Source: Roseomonas rosulenta
Lineage (GTDB): Bacteria; Pseudomonadota; Alphaproteobacteria; Acetobacterales; Acetobacteraceae
Direction: 5' to 3'
Length of the DNA: 64,000 nt
NCBI RefSeq assembly: GCF_016106005.1
Contig: NZ_JACADR010000001.1
Location: 1 to 64,000, forward strand
Made by a program: the position numbers and the translations under genes. The notes under the pieces were generated by a model. That model worked only from the letters and a program-made list of their open reading frames with translations. It made no database searches and was not told the origin of the DNA. This document shows positions 35,380 to 43,424 of the stretch, piece by piece (the stretch's first letter is position 1; the number at the start of each line of letters is the position of its first letter).

Positions 35380-36553
35380 TTACGATATCCCGCAGGTGCG
35401 ATCTGGCCTGCGCCCATCGGAAGCTGAGCGGTTCTGCGCCCGACGCGCCGGTCCAGCGGTCGCGTACAGCCCGGTTCGCGAACCTCGACTGGCTGGTTTT
35501 CAATCGTCGCTCGCGGTCTTGCACCATTCGCGCAGCATCCGTGCGGTTGCCGACACTGACGCCTCCGGACTTGAGCAGTGCCAGCCAGTCGGTAACGAAG
35601 CGCTTTGCTGCCGACCGAATCCTGTGCGCGGGATGGTCGATCGCTTGCCAGAAGGCGTCGAGTGACCAAGCGCGGATGGCGGGCATATCCAAGCCGGCGC
35701 GCCAATCAGCGAGGCGTGCTTCATACTTTTCGATCCAATCGGATCTTTCGCGCATCTGGCTCAGCAGCAGATTGTAGAGAAGGGAGGCGCCGTGCATCAC
35801 GCTGGAAAACATTGCACCGTGCTCCACCAAAGTGCGTGCGTCTTTGGGGAAGTCGGCTAGGTGCGGATGCTCCCAGATGTTCTGGCAATCTGCCTCCCCG
35901 CCTGAGGTGCGCGCCAGAAATGCCAATAGGCTGTGCGGCTGGCTTGCCACCAACCGATCGATAATGAACTGGGCCTCGTCGAGCGAGAGTTTGAACCGCG
36001 TGGCCTCTAGCAGATCCCTGGGCCGAGACGGCAAGGCAGGCGTCCAGATCAGCAGGGCCTGGGCTTCGACTGCTGGGTCTTCGCTCTCGCGAATTCGCGG
36101 GCGGTTGCGCTGAAGATGGCGCATGGATGAGAAGAGGCTATCGGCTGAGCCGGGGAAGAGTCGGATGCCCCATGTTCCGAGACCCGCCCAATAGACGGAA
36201 CTCGGCAGTCGCTGGAGGTCGGCGCCTGCATCCCGGCCAATGATCCCGTTGGTTTCGCCACCAGCCTTCAGAGCGTTGGCAAGCCTAGTTTCGAACGCCC
36301 GTGCCTCTCTCGCGAGCTCGTCTGGCCCGACCGATGAGTCCTCAAGCATCTGGAAGAGCCAGGGGATAAACAGCATGTAGCGCAGTCGAGTCTGGATCGT
36401 GCTGGTTCCCGGGAAAAGATGGTCGGCAATCGAATCGCGAATGCTGCCAAGACCAAGTTCGTCGCGGGTCTCGCGCTCCTGGAACAGAGCCATGATCCGC
36501 TGCGCGCGCTGACGCTCGGCTTCGTCGAAGTCAATCCAGGCAAGTGACGACAT
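35369..36553 (-). CDS. DUF6361-like protein
   Basis: A 394-residue protein starting MSSLAWIDFDEAERQRAQRI. The N-terminal DELGLGSIRDSIADHLFPGTSTIQTRLRYMLFIPWL is the characteristic stretch that I associate with the DUF6361 family. SSVYWAGLGTWGIRLFPGS lies further on. No catalytic motif is evident. The first ATG in frame with good family fit is at 36551-36553, which overlaps the fusion gene by 23 bp. Its stop overlaps the PLD gene by 11 bp. The family is usually seen beside PLD and helicase genes (recalled, not checked), suggesting it is a structural or adaptor subunit of that complex. Confidence 0.75.
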   Translation of the reverse strand: MSSLAWIDFDEAERQRAQRIMALFQERETRDELGLGSIRDSIADHLFPGTSTIQTRLRYMLFIPWLFQMLEDSSVGPDELAREARAFETRLANALKAGGETNGIIGRDAGADLQRLPSSVYWAGLGTWGIRLFPGSADSLFSSMRHLQRNRPRIRESEDPAVEAQALLIWTPALPSRPRDLLEATRFKLSLDEAQFIIDRLVASQPHSLLAFLARTSGGEADCQNIWEHPHLADFPKDARTLVEHGAMFSSVMHGASLLYNLLLSQMRERSDWIEKYEARLADWRAGLDMPAIRAWSLDAFWQAIDHPAHRIRSAAKRFVTDWLALLKSGGVSVGNRTDAARMVQDRERRLKTSQSRFANRAVRDRWTGASGAEPLSFRWAQARSHLRDIVNAE

Positions 36554-38420
36554 TTTCCCCCCGCCGCTGCTTGTGCACTGATTGGCCATGCAGCGCCTCC
36601 GCCAGTAGCAGCAAATCGTCTGGCCAATAACGGTGAGGTCGGGGCTGACCCACTCCGGTTTCAGCCAGAGGGCGGCATGCCAGCACTGCCATGCGCCAGC
36701 GCGTCGGGATCGCCGTGCGCCCTTGCGCTGCGCCCAGGAGCGCACCGCAGATCGCTCCATTGGTGTCGGTATCGCCGCCGGCGCCGACAGTCTCCATGAG
36801 GGCGTCCGCGATGGACGTCCCGGCGGCCAGGTGACGAAACGCGTTCTGGAATGCGATCAGGACCCAGCCCTGCTGGCTTATGAAGTCACCGGGACCTTCG
36901 CCAGCCCGCGCGCTCGCAAGCGCTGCACGCAGTGGCGCCGCCTCCTGCTCCGGCATTACTGCCTCCGCCGATGTCAGCATCGCCTCCTTGTTGCCGCCGC
37001 CGATTCCGGTCGCGATCGCTGCGACGAAGGCGGCCGATGCTGCCTGGCAGATCGGATGCGGGTGGGTCAGTGCCGCATCCTGTCGTGCCGCAGCCGCAGC
37101 CTCGGCGGCGTCGCGGGCCCAGACGCCTATGGGCGCGCACCGCATGAGAGCGCCATTCGCCTGGCTCTCTCGGTTCGCTGCCTTCCGGGCTGCGCAGGCC
37201 TTGTCCTGTGCGGCTCCTGCGGCGGCGGACAGCGCCTGCCGCGTGGTGCCGCCGATGTCGAAGGGCCGCGAGGCGTACCAGCCAGCATAAGCGGCTGCGA
37301 CCGCCTCGGATGACCAGGACGTCTGGCCGACCAACGTACGCGCGAGGTCGAGCGCGAGTTCGCTGTCATCGGTCGGTTGCCCGGCGATGGTGTTCCATGT
37401 GCCGCCATCGGCGAGATCGCGGACGCCGTAGGGGTATTGCCGGGCGATGTCTTCGGCGGAGCGGAACTCGACCAGCGAGCCGAGCGAATCCCCAGCGATT
37501 TGCCCGAGGAGGCAGCCTAAGGCGCGATCGAGCGCTAGCCCCTCATCCAGACGCGGCCAGGCAAGCTTCAATCTCCGAGCCAGGGGCGGGCCACGCCGCA
37601 CAGCGCCCCAATTGCGCGCAGCGAGCGCCCGAACGGCAGCCTCCGCCCCCCCGAAGCACCACCGGGCGCTGCTGTGGCCGTCGATCGTGTAGCGGACCTC
37701 GGCGCCAGCTTCGTCGAGCAGCACGCCGCCGGCGCCGCGGACCAGCGCATGGCCGGCGGCGTAGTCCCAACCGCAGGGGCCGTTGAGCGAGACCGCCGCG
37801 AGGCCATCCCCGGCCGCCACCCTCGCCAGCCGATAGGCGATCGAGGGCAGGCCCACGAAGCGGGCCGGAGCCACGGCTTGCCCGTTGCCGATCGGCCATT
37901 CCGGCGCGGCGTGGCTCAGGAAGACAATGCTGCCGGGGTGGAGCGCGCCTTGCGCGAGTTGTGGCCGTACGGGCTGTCCGTTCCGCAGCAGGTGATCCAT
38001 GCCTTCGGCCCAGGCGATGGTATCCGCCCCACGATCGGGCGACAGCGGCGCATGCACCACACCGAGCACGGGCACGCCGCCCCGGAGAAGCGCGATGCAG
38101 ACCGCAGAGCCGCGATAACCGGCCAGGAAGGCGCTTGTCCCGTCATTCGGATCGACGAGCCAGCAATCGGCGCCGCCTGGCCCGGGATCCGCCCCGGTCT
38201 CCTCGCCCAGCCAGCGGGCCGGCAGGAGTTCGAGCAGGCGATCGCGCAGCCCTACCTCGATCTCCCGGTCGATCTCAGCATGGCTACCCGAGCCGCGCGG
38301 CCCGCCAGGTCGCGCGAACTCGGCGGCCAGCAGACGACCGGCCGCCTCGGCCGCAGTGACCACGGCGGGCAGGAGGGCGCGGAGCTCTTTAGTCTCGGCG
38401 ATGGCGTTCGGCACGGTCAT
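36531..38420 (-). CDS. Inositol-monophosphatase-like / ADP-ribosylglycohydrolase fusion
   Basis: A 629-residue two-domain protein. Residues 1-~270 are an IMPase/CysQ-type phosphatase: EE at 73-74, VDPNDGTSAF at 89-98 and GWDYAAG at 217-223 supply the metal ligands. Residues ~295-610 are an ADP-ribosylglycohydrolase: GDSLGS at 310-315, TDDSE at 350-354, NGALMR at 422-427 and GGDTDTN at 548-554 are the di-metal motifs. Both active sites look intact. The first enzyme class removes phosphate from sugar or nucleotide phosphates; the second removes ADP-ribose. Together they could process an ADP-ribose-derived product (inference). ATGA overlap with the VWA stop fixes the start. Confidence 0.9.
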   Translation of the reverse strand: MTVPNAIAETKELRALLPAVVTAAEAAGRLLAAEFARPGGPRGSGSHAEIDREIEVGLRDRLLELLPARWLGEETGADPGPGGADCWLVDPNDGTSAFLAGYRGSAVCIALLRGGVPVLGVVHAPLSPDRGADTIAWAEGMDHLLRNGQPVRPQLAQGALHPGSIVFLSHAAPEWPIGNGQAVAPARFVGLPSIAYRLARVAAGDGLAAVSLNGPCGWDYAAGHALVRGAGGVLLDEAGAEVRYTIDGHSSARWCFGGAEAAVRALAARNWGAVRRGPPLARRLKLAWPRLDEGLALDRALGCLLGQIAGDSLGSLVEFRSAEDIARQYPYGVRDLADGGTWNTIAGQPTDDSELALDLARTLVGQTSWSSEAVAAAYAGWYASRPFDIGGTTRQALSAAAGAAQDKACAARKAANRESQANGALMRCAPIGVWARDAAEAAAAARQDAALTHPHPICQAASAAFVAAIATGIGGGNKEAMLTSAEAVMPEQEAAPLRAALASARAGEGPGDFISQQGWVLIAFQNAFRHLAAGTSIADALMETVGAGGDTDTNGAICGALLGAAQGRTAIPTRWRMAVLACRPLAETGVGQPRPHRYWPDDLLLLAEALHGQSVHKQRRGENVVTCLD

Positions 38421-39742
38421 CGCCCGGGCGGTCGGCTGAAGCGCTCGGCGATCGAGGCACGCGGTGCTGCGCGGAGGTCTTCCTCGTAGCGCGCGCGCTT
38501 CATGGAGGCCGAATAGACCTCCTTGCGGGTCCGCTCGTCCCATTCCTCGCCGATCCGGCGCTGCACCAGCACCAGCTCCGCCACCAACGTCTCGGTGCCC
38601 GGCACGCCGCGGGCATAGGGTTCCACCCAACGCAATTGCCGCTCCAGAAAGTGCGTCGCGGCCCGGCGATCGCCTTCGCGATTCATCCTGACCGCGCTGC
38701 GCAACACGTCGGCCGTCCACGCCTGGACCACCGCGAGCGTGCGGTCCGGGTCGCGCGGCTGGGCGTTGTTGTCCGTGCCTCGGGCAAGGCGCAGCTCGGC
38801 CTCCACGGCGCGCGCCTCGACCGCTTCGCCGCCGGCCGGCAGCGCGCCGCCCGCCGAAACGCCCAGAAGCAGCACCATCCCGGGCGCACCGGCGGGGCAA
38901 TGCAGACGGACGACCAGCCGCTTGGTCTGGCCCGGGAGGAGCTTCCCAACCATCACCTCCAGAACCCCAGGCAACGCGGCATGCGCCCAGCTGCCGACCA
39001 GCTCGGCCCGCAGGTTCGCCGGCACGCTGACGCGCAGCGTGACACGCTCCAGCAGGGCGGCGCGGCCTTCCTGCAATTCGCCCAGCACCACCTCGGCCAC
39101 TTCGGTGCCGCCGGCGGCGTCGTGCAGGCTGCCACCGCCCGCCTCGGCGATGGCGCCGAGCAGTTGCTCGTCATAGCCGTCCCCGATCCCAAGCGCGGAA
39201 GTCAGCACGCCGCGCTCCAGCAGCGCGCCGACGTGCCCCGCGATCTCGCCGCGGTCGGTGAGACCGTCATTGGCGTGACCGTCCGAGAGCAGCAGCACGC
39301 GATGCGAGGCTGTCGGGTCGACGGCCATGGCGGTCGCGATGCGCTCGGCCGCCAGCAGCCAGCCGTCGAAAAGGTTTGTGCCACCGCGGTCTGTCAGGCC
39401 CCGGATGGCGCTTGCTGCGGCAGCGCGCCCCGCCACGTCCATCGGGCGGGCATCCAACAGCAGCTCGGCCTTGTTGTCGAAGGCAACGAGGCTGAGGCGG
39501 TCCTGCGCGGTCAAGGCCTCGACCACGGCCAGGGCTGCACGTCGCGCGGCGTCAATCTTGTCGCCGGCCATGCTACCGGAGATGTCGATCGCCAGCGCGA
39601 GGTTCAGCGCCGGCACCTCCCGCTGGGCGGTCTCGCCCGCAGCCGAGAGATCGGCGACCAGGTAGCGGACGGAGCCTCCCTCATGCCAAGCCAGGGTGCG
39701 ATCCAGACCGGCGGTGAGGTTCAGGGTGGTGGTGTCGGTCAT
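38417..39742 (-). CDS. VWA-domain protein with intact MIDAS
   Basis: A 441-residue cytosolic protein. The von Willebrand A domain spans about residues 45-220 and has a full metal-ion-dependent adhesion site: DISGS at 53-57, GGTN at 120-123 and SDG at 153-155. The C-terminal ~200 residues form a beta-rich part and a helical end (RRIGEEWDERTRKEVYSASMKRARYEEDL). No signal peptide or membrane helix is seen, unlike most Ca-channel-like VWA proteins. VWA proteins often hold multi-protein complexes together or work with AAA/MoxR ATPases; none is encoded nearby. It overlaps the regulator and the fusion gene by 4 bp each. Confidence 0.88.
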   Translation of the reverse strand: MTDTTTLNLTAGLDRTLAWHEGGSVRYLVADLSAAGETAQREVPALNLALAIDISGSMAGDKIDAARRAALAVVEALTAQDRLSLVAFDNKAELLLDARPMDVAGRAAAASAIRGLTDRGGTNLFDGWLLAAERIATAMAVDPTASHRVLLLSDGHANDGLTDRGEIAGHVGALLERGVLTSALGIGDGYDEQLLGAIAEAGGGSLHDAAGGTEVAEVVLGELQEGRAALLERVTLRVSVPANLRAELVGSWAHAALPGVLEVMVGKLLPGQTKRLVVRLHCPAGAPGMVLLLGVSAGGALPAGGEAVEARAVEAELRLARGTDNNAQPRDPDRTLAVVQAWTADVLRSAVRMNREGDRRAATHFLERQLRWVEPYARGVPGTETLVAELVLVQRRIGEEWDERTRKEVYSASMKRARYEEDLRAAPRASIAERFSRPPGR

Positions 39743-40344
39743 CGGTCCCTCCCGAGCAGGATGTCGCGGATCAGATCGGCGCACCGCTCAAGGCGGGTGC
39801 GCTGTTCGGCGTCGAGCGGGCCGCGGACGGTCAGTTCAACGTCGGGGGTGACTGGAATGCGGAGCCATTCCTCCGCGCGGGCCTTGCGGGCCGGCTCCGG
39901 GCGTCCCTGCCCGAGCCGATGTTCCAGCGCCTCGAGCCCGGTCGCCGCGCGTGGCCCCGGCGGGGTCGCTGCCGCCGCCACGGCGGAGGCGGGCTTCGGC
40001 ACGCGGGCACGCAGGTTCGCGATGTAGTCGAGCGCGCTGGATGCCGGATTACCCGCCGGCGGCGACGGCTTTGCGAGGGTCTCGGCGCGCGACGCGTAGG
40101 CCGCGATCTGCTCGGGGTTGGCGACGAGCAACTCCTTCCGGATGTCGGTGAGCGACATGCCGAGCGCGTCCCGCATGGTCCGGATGGCGAGCAGGCGCGA
40201 GAGGGTGTCAGCCGGGTAGCGGGCGGCCGGCCCGCGGGTCAGGGGCGGCGGCAGAAGGCCCTGGGCAACCCAGGACCGGATCGTACGAGGCTCGAGGCCC
40301 GACGAGGCGGCAAGGTCGGCGAGGGATGGCTCGGTGGTGAGCAT
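39739..40344 (-). CDS. MerR-like transcription regulator, first gene of the island operon
   Basis: A 201-residue protein with an N-terminal winged HTH of MerR type (LADLAASSGLEPRTIRSWVAQGLLPPP, then YPADTLSRLLAIRTMRDALGMSLTDIRKEL). The middle is Ala/Pro-rich and probably flexible. The C-terminal WLRIPVTPDVELTVRGPLDAEQRTRLERCADLIRDILL is a small ligand or partner domain that I do not recognise. It lacks the coiled-coil plus Cys ligands of metal sensors. Since it leads an operon whose promoter carries repeated half-sites, autoregulation is likely. Confidence 0.82.
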   Translation of the reverse strand: MLTTEPSLADLAASSGLEPRTIRSWVAQGLLPPPLTRGPAARYPADTLSRLLAIRTMRDALGMSLTDIRKELLVANPEQIAAYASRAETLAKPSPPAGNPASSALDYIANLRARVPKPASAVAAAATPPGPRAATGLEALEHRLGQGRPEPARKARAEEWLRIPVTPDVELTVRGPLDAEQRTRLERCADLIRDILLGRDR

Positions 40345-40392
40345 GGCGCATGTCTATTTCAGACAATGCGACATGTCAATATAAACGACATG
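40345..40392 (-). promoter_or_regulatory. Predicted promoter and operator of the six-gene operon
   Basis: On the minus strand TTGACA (40379-40374) and TAGACA (40356-40351) are separated by 17 bp. The expected start site, about 7 bases downstream, falls on or next to the A of the regulator's ATG (40344), so the message may be leaderless. Three half-sites surround it: CATGTC (40349-40354), GACATGTC (40370-40377) and GACATG (40387-40392). They make two inverted repeats with 15- and 9-bp spacers, suitable for binding by the operon's own MerR-like protein. Confidence 0.5.
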
Positions 40393-40677
40393 ACGAGATG
40401 CGAAGCGGCGCTCGCGTCGCCGTGCTTGCGGTGCGAGACGAAGTGCCGGCCGCTTGATCGTACGTGGGCTAGCTGTGGCCAGTAGGTTTCATGATCTGCG
40501 GAGCCCCTCTGGTGCAATTGAGAGCAGATGATTGCCGGGCGTTGAACCTCGCGTCCGGCGATCGATCCGAGGCGAAAAGATTAAAGGGCCAATCGGGTGA
40601 AAAATACTCCCGAAAGGGCTTGTGTTGGATCGAGCGGTTGGTTATGAAAGGGCCATCAAGGAGCACGAAACACCCCG
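40393..40677. other. Intergenic region between divergent operons
   Basis: About 285 bp upstream of the rightward cluster, AT-richer than its surroundings, especially 40560-40620. It should hold the rightward promoter, but I see no convincing -35/-10 pair. AAGGAG at 40658-40663 is a possible ribosome binding site for the gene at 40678, somewhat far (14 bp). Short open frames (for example 40491-40694) show no recognisable features. Confidence 0.5.
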
Positions 40678-41754
40678 ATGACCCTTCTTCCTAATCAAGC
40701 AGCCGCCGATCGTGAGGCCTTCCTCGAGTCACTCGGTTGGTCCGATCGCCACAACGAAGAGGTCTTCGCCATCGCGGAGATCCAGGAGCTCGTCCGGAAC
40801 ACCGGCGAATGGATCGAAGCCCTACTCGGGCCTTACCGCGGCGCCGCAGCGATGAAGGCGGTGCTGCTCGCACTCGAGCCGATGGAGGCGAAGGGCAGCG
40901 CGAAGCAGCAACAGCGGGTTGCTGCAACCGCGGCCCGGATTGACGCCGTAGGTTGGCGCGAAGTTCTTGAACATGAAGCTGATGGGCTCGCCGACTGGCC
41001 CTCTCTCGCGAGCGACTTCGAGTGGCTCTACGCCTATGCCATCGACGGCATCGTCTATGAGGGGCGAGAAACGCGCACGATTGAGCAGCGCCGTGCTCAA
41101 CTCGTTGAACTCTTGTCCCGGACGGATCACTTCATCTCCCTGTTGCCCCCGGCGTGGGAGCCTTCGAAGGACTACCGGTGGTGTCTCCGCCGTATCCACG
41201 CGTCCGCAAAGGCGCGCTGGAAGCTCGACACCGGCGAACGGCTGACCGTCGCGGACGTCGCGCTCCTGGGTCGCCTCGATGAGAAGACCGTCCTCAACGC
41301 GTTCAGCGATCGCCGTTTACCGAGCTCGGCAGATGGAACATGCGCGGCCGAAGACGCGCGTGATTGGCTAATTAGTCGTCGCCCCAAGAAGTTCCGCCCG
41401 TCGCGGTGGATGGACCCAGGTGATGACCAGGACAGCCGCTCGCCGGATGAAAGCGCGGACCCTCGTCAAGGCGACACGGTATGGGTGCCGGTAGACGCTC
41501 GCGGTGACGCCTTCCTGCCAACCCTTGCGCGTCCGACGCGTCAGGGCGCCCTCGGCTTCCGAATCGGCCCGAAAGGGAACGAGCAGACGGTGGGGGACTT
41601 CTTCGACGCCCTCAGCGCGCTGAAGGGAATGCACCCTCCTCGCTGGCGACGCCCGAACGCCGAAGGCAACTGGGGAATTGTGCGGGCCGAGCCAAGCTGG
41701 CGCGCGATGCCCCGCGCCGAGATTGACCGACTACTTCGTGAAGCCGGCTTTTAG
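40678..41754 (+). CDS. Unknown protein, divergent from the island operon
   Basis: A 358-residue soluble protein I do not recognise. The N-terminal half is helical and acidic (SDRHNEEVFAIAEIQELVRNTGEWIEALLGPYRG). A possible helix-turn-helix-like segment, LTVADVALLGRLDEKTVLNAFSDRRLP, lies near residues 195-222. The C-terminus contains VWVPVDARGDAFLPTLARPTRQGALGFRIG, a beta-rich part. No membrane helix, signal or metal motif is visible. It leads a rightward cluster of four genes. Its base composition is intermediate and unlike the chromosome to the left. Confidence 0.7.
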   Translation: MTLLPNQAAADREAFLESLGWSDRHNEEVFAIAEIQELVRNTGEWIEALLGPYRGAAAMKAVLLALEPMEAKGSAKQQQRVAATAARIDAVGWREVLEHEADGLADWPSLASDFEWLYAYAIDGIVYEGRETRTIEQRRAQLVELLSRTDHFISLLPPAWEPSKDYRWCLRRIHASAKARWKLDTGERLTVADVALLGRLDEKTVLNAFSDRRLPSSADGTCAAEDARDWLISRRPKKFRPSRWMDPGDDQDSRSPDESADPRQGDTVWVPVDARGDAFLPTLARPTRQGALGFRIGPKGNEQTVGDFFDALSALKGMHPPRWRRPNAEGNWGIVRAEPSWRAMPRAEIDRLLREAGF

Positions 41755-41780
41755 CCAAGCGCAGCAATGGGAGATGAGAG

Positions 41781-42059
41781 ATGGAACTCGCCATGACACG
41801 CCATGCGACTGCGCGCTCTCAGGGGCGTGCGATCCCGCCCTTCGTGGTCTCGCTCCTCCTCGACCACGGTTCAGATCTTCGCCACGACGGAGCCGAAGTA
41901 CGGTTCGTCGACAAAGCAGCCCGGCGCCGTATCCGGCGCGAACTCGGCGACCGCATTCATGCAGCCATCGAACCGTATCTCGATGCCTACGTCGTCTGCT
42001 CCGATGACGGGAGGATCATCACCACTGGCTGGCGCGTCCAGCGCCTGAAGCGGCCCTGA
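41781..42059 (+). CDS. Small conserved hypothetical protein
   Basis: A 92-residue protein (MELAMTRHATARSQGRAIPPFVVSLLLDHG...). It has an R-S-x-x-R-x-I-P-P start, a central DHGSDLRHDGAEVRFVDKAARRRIRREL and a beta-hairpin end (AYVVCSDDGRIITTGWRVQRLKR), resembling the small DUF4258-like or toxin-like fold, though I cannot confirm this. GGGAGA 6-12 bp before 41781 supports that ATG; an ATG four codons later is possible. Its TGA overlaps the next ATG (TGATG). Confidence 0.6.
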   Translation: MELAMTRHATARSQGRAIPPFVVSLLLDHGSDLRHDGAEVRFVDKAARRRIRRELGDRIHAAIEPYLDAYVVCSDDGRIITTGWRVQRLKRP

Positions 42060-42922
42060 TGGGTTCGCGCCTTTCGACTACCAGCCCCATCTGCCCGTCA
42101 GGAGTTCCGATCATCACAATGGATACCGTCGCTATCGATGCCGACCTCATGCGCCGCTTCGCTCCGGTCGTCAGTTCAACTTCCGCGGATGCCTTCCTAA
42201 GTGGCGAAACACTCGCCAGCCTGACCCTCGCGGAGGCGCCACCCCTTTCGGTCGTGTGGGCGCCATTCGACCATATGCCGTCCACCGCACGGCTGGTGAT
42301 CGTTGGAATCACGCCTGGTAGGCAGCAGGCTGAGAATGCGCTCCGCGCCTTCCGAGACGCCTTGCGCAGCGGAGCGGTCCTCAGTGAGGCCGGGCGCCGG
42401 GCGAAACTGACTGGGTCCTTTAGTGGACCGCTGCGAGCGAATCTGGTGTCGATGCTCGATCACATCGGAGCGCACCGTGCCCTCGGCGTGCGCGGATGCC
42501 TTGAGCTGTTCGACCCTGCACGTGAAATCGTGCATTTCACCTCTGCGCTTCGATACCCTGTCTTTGTCGCAGGCCAGAACTACAACGGCGCGCCGGACAT
42601 GCTGACTAACCCGACGCTTCGACGGATGGTCGAGACCCTTCTGGCCGCAGAGGCGCAAGCGCTGCCGAACGCTCTCTGGCTTCCGCTCGGGCCCAAGCCC
42701 GCCGCGGCACTGAGGCACCTCGTCCGACTTGGCATTCTTGATGCCGCGCGCGTCCTCGATGGCTTGCCTCACCCTAGCGGCGCGAACGCCGAGCGGATCG
42801 CCTACTTCCTCGGCAGAAAGGCGCCCGAAGCCCTGTCGTCCAAGACCAATCCGCAATCGATCGACGCTGCCCGTGATGCGCTTCGCGCGCAGATCACGCG
42901 GCTGACGGGTGAGGAGTCCTAA
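42059..42922 (+). CDS. Uracil-DNA-glycosylase-like fold protein
   Basis: A 287-residue protein with UDG-superfamily-like signatures. LVIVGITPGRQQA at residues 79-91 matches the motif A G-x-x-P-G loop. LPHPSGANAERIAYFLG at 236-252 matches the motif B H-P-S-x-x-N loop that recognises the flipped base. The segment VHFTSALRYPVFVAGQNYNG lies between. Length exceeds typical family 4/5 UDGs. It may excise or recognise modified bases in foreign DNA (inference). The start couples to the upstream gene (TGATG); an internal ATG at 42119 is an alternative. Confidence 0.6.
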   Translation: MGSRLSTTSPICPSGVPIITMDTVAIDADLMRRFAPVVSSTSADAFLSGETLASLTLAEAPPLSVVWAPFDHMPSTARLVIVGITPGRQQAENALRAFRDALRSGAVLSEAGRRAKLTGSFSGPLRANLVSMLDHIGAHRALGVRGCLELFDPAREIVHFTSALRYPVFVAGQNYNGAPDMLTNPTLRRMVETLLAAEAQALPNALWLPLGPKPAAALRHLVRLGILDAARVLDGLPHPSGANAERIAYFLGRKAPEALSSKTNPQSIDAARDALRAQITRLTGEES

Positions 42923-42925
42923 CCG

Positions 42926-43279
42926 ATGGCACGGCAGATACTCCTCCCTATCGATTCTCGCGGTACAACTGGCCAATATCAGACCTCCGGCCAGTGGCTT
43001 ACGGCAGAGATGGCTCGGCGAGGAATTCCGAACGGCGAGTTATACTCGCGGCTATGCCGCCTCGGGTTCGCCTCGGCGTCCGGGAATATCGTGTCCATGT
43101 GGCGGACTGACCGATGCGCCATCTCGCTGGAAGTTTTGCCGCTCGTCCTGGAGGCACTCGGCATCGCGCCCGACGAGAGGCCGCTCTGGGCCTTACATTT
43201 TCTCCGTGCAATCCACCCGAGGCTTGTGAACTGCCTGGGTGGGCTATCGAGCGGCACAACGGCGGGGCGCGCAGGATAG
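42926..43279 (+). CDS. Putative HTH protein
   Basis: A 117-residue protein that starts 3 bp after the UDG-like gene. LTAEMARRGIPNGELYSRLCRLGFASASGNIVSMWRTDRCAISLEVLPLVLEALGI resembles an XRE-like helix-turn-helix (wing and turn around SASGNIVSMWRTDR). It may regulate the rightward cluster. The family match is weak. Confidence 0.5.
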   Translation: MARQILLPIDSRGTTGQYQTSGQWLTAEMARRGIPNGELYSRLCRLGFASASGNIVSMWRTDRCAISLEVLPLVLEALGIAPDERPLWALHFLRAIHPRLVNCLGGLSSGTTAGRAG

Positions 43280-43424
43280 TCTGCATGGCTTTTCAGCGCG
43301 GACAGCCACTACGTAAGGCGCCAATCTTCGATTCTCGGGGCGAGGCGCAGGACATTGGCCTCAGAAGAGACCGGTGATCGTGTGGGGTCATTTGTACTAG
43401 CCGGTCAGGGCATCCGCGCGATGA

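Noticed and set aside
40469-40694. Short open frames on both strands in the divergent promoter region
   Set aside because: No recognisable features, no good ribosome binding sites, and they overlap the probable control region.
43280-43424. Possible attachment site or tRNA at the prophage's left edge
   Set aside because: I found no tRNA cloverleaf and no direct repeat that I could match to another place; the right end of the prophage is outside the window.
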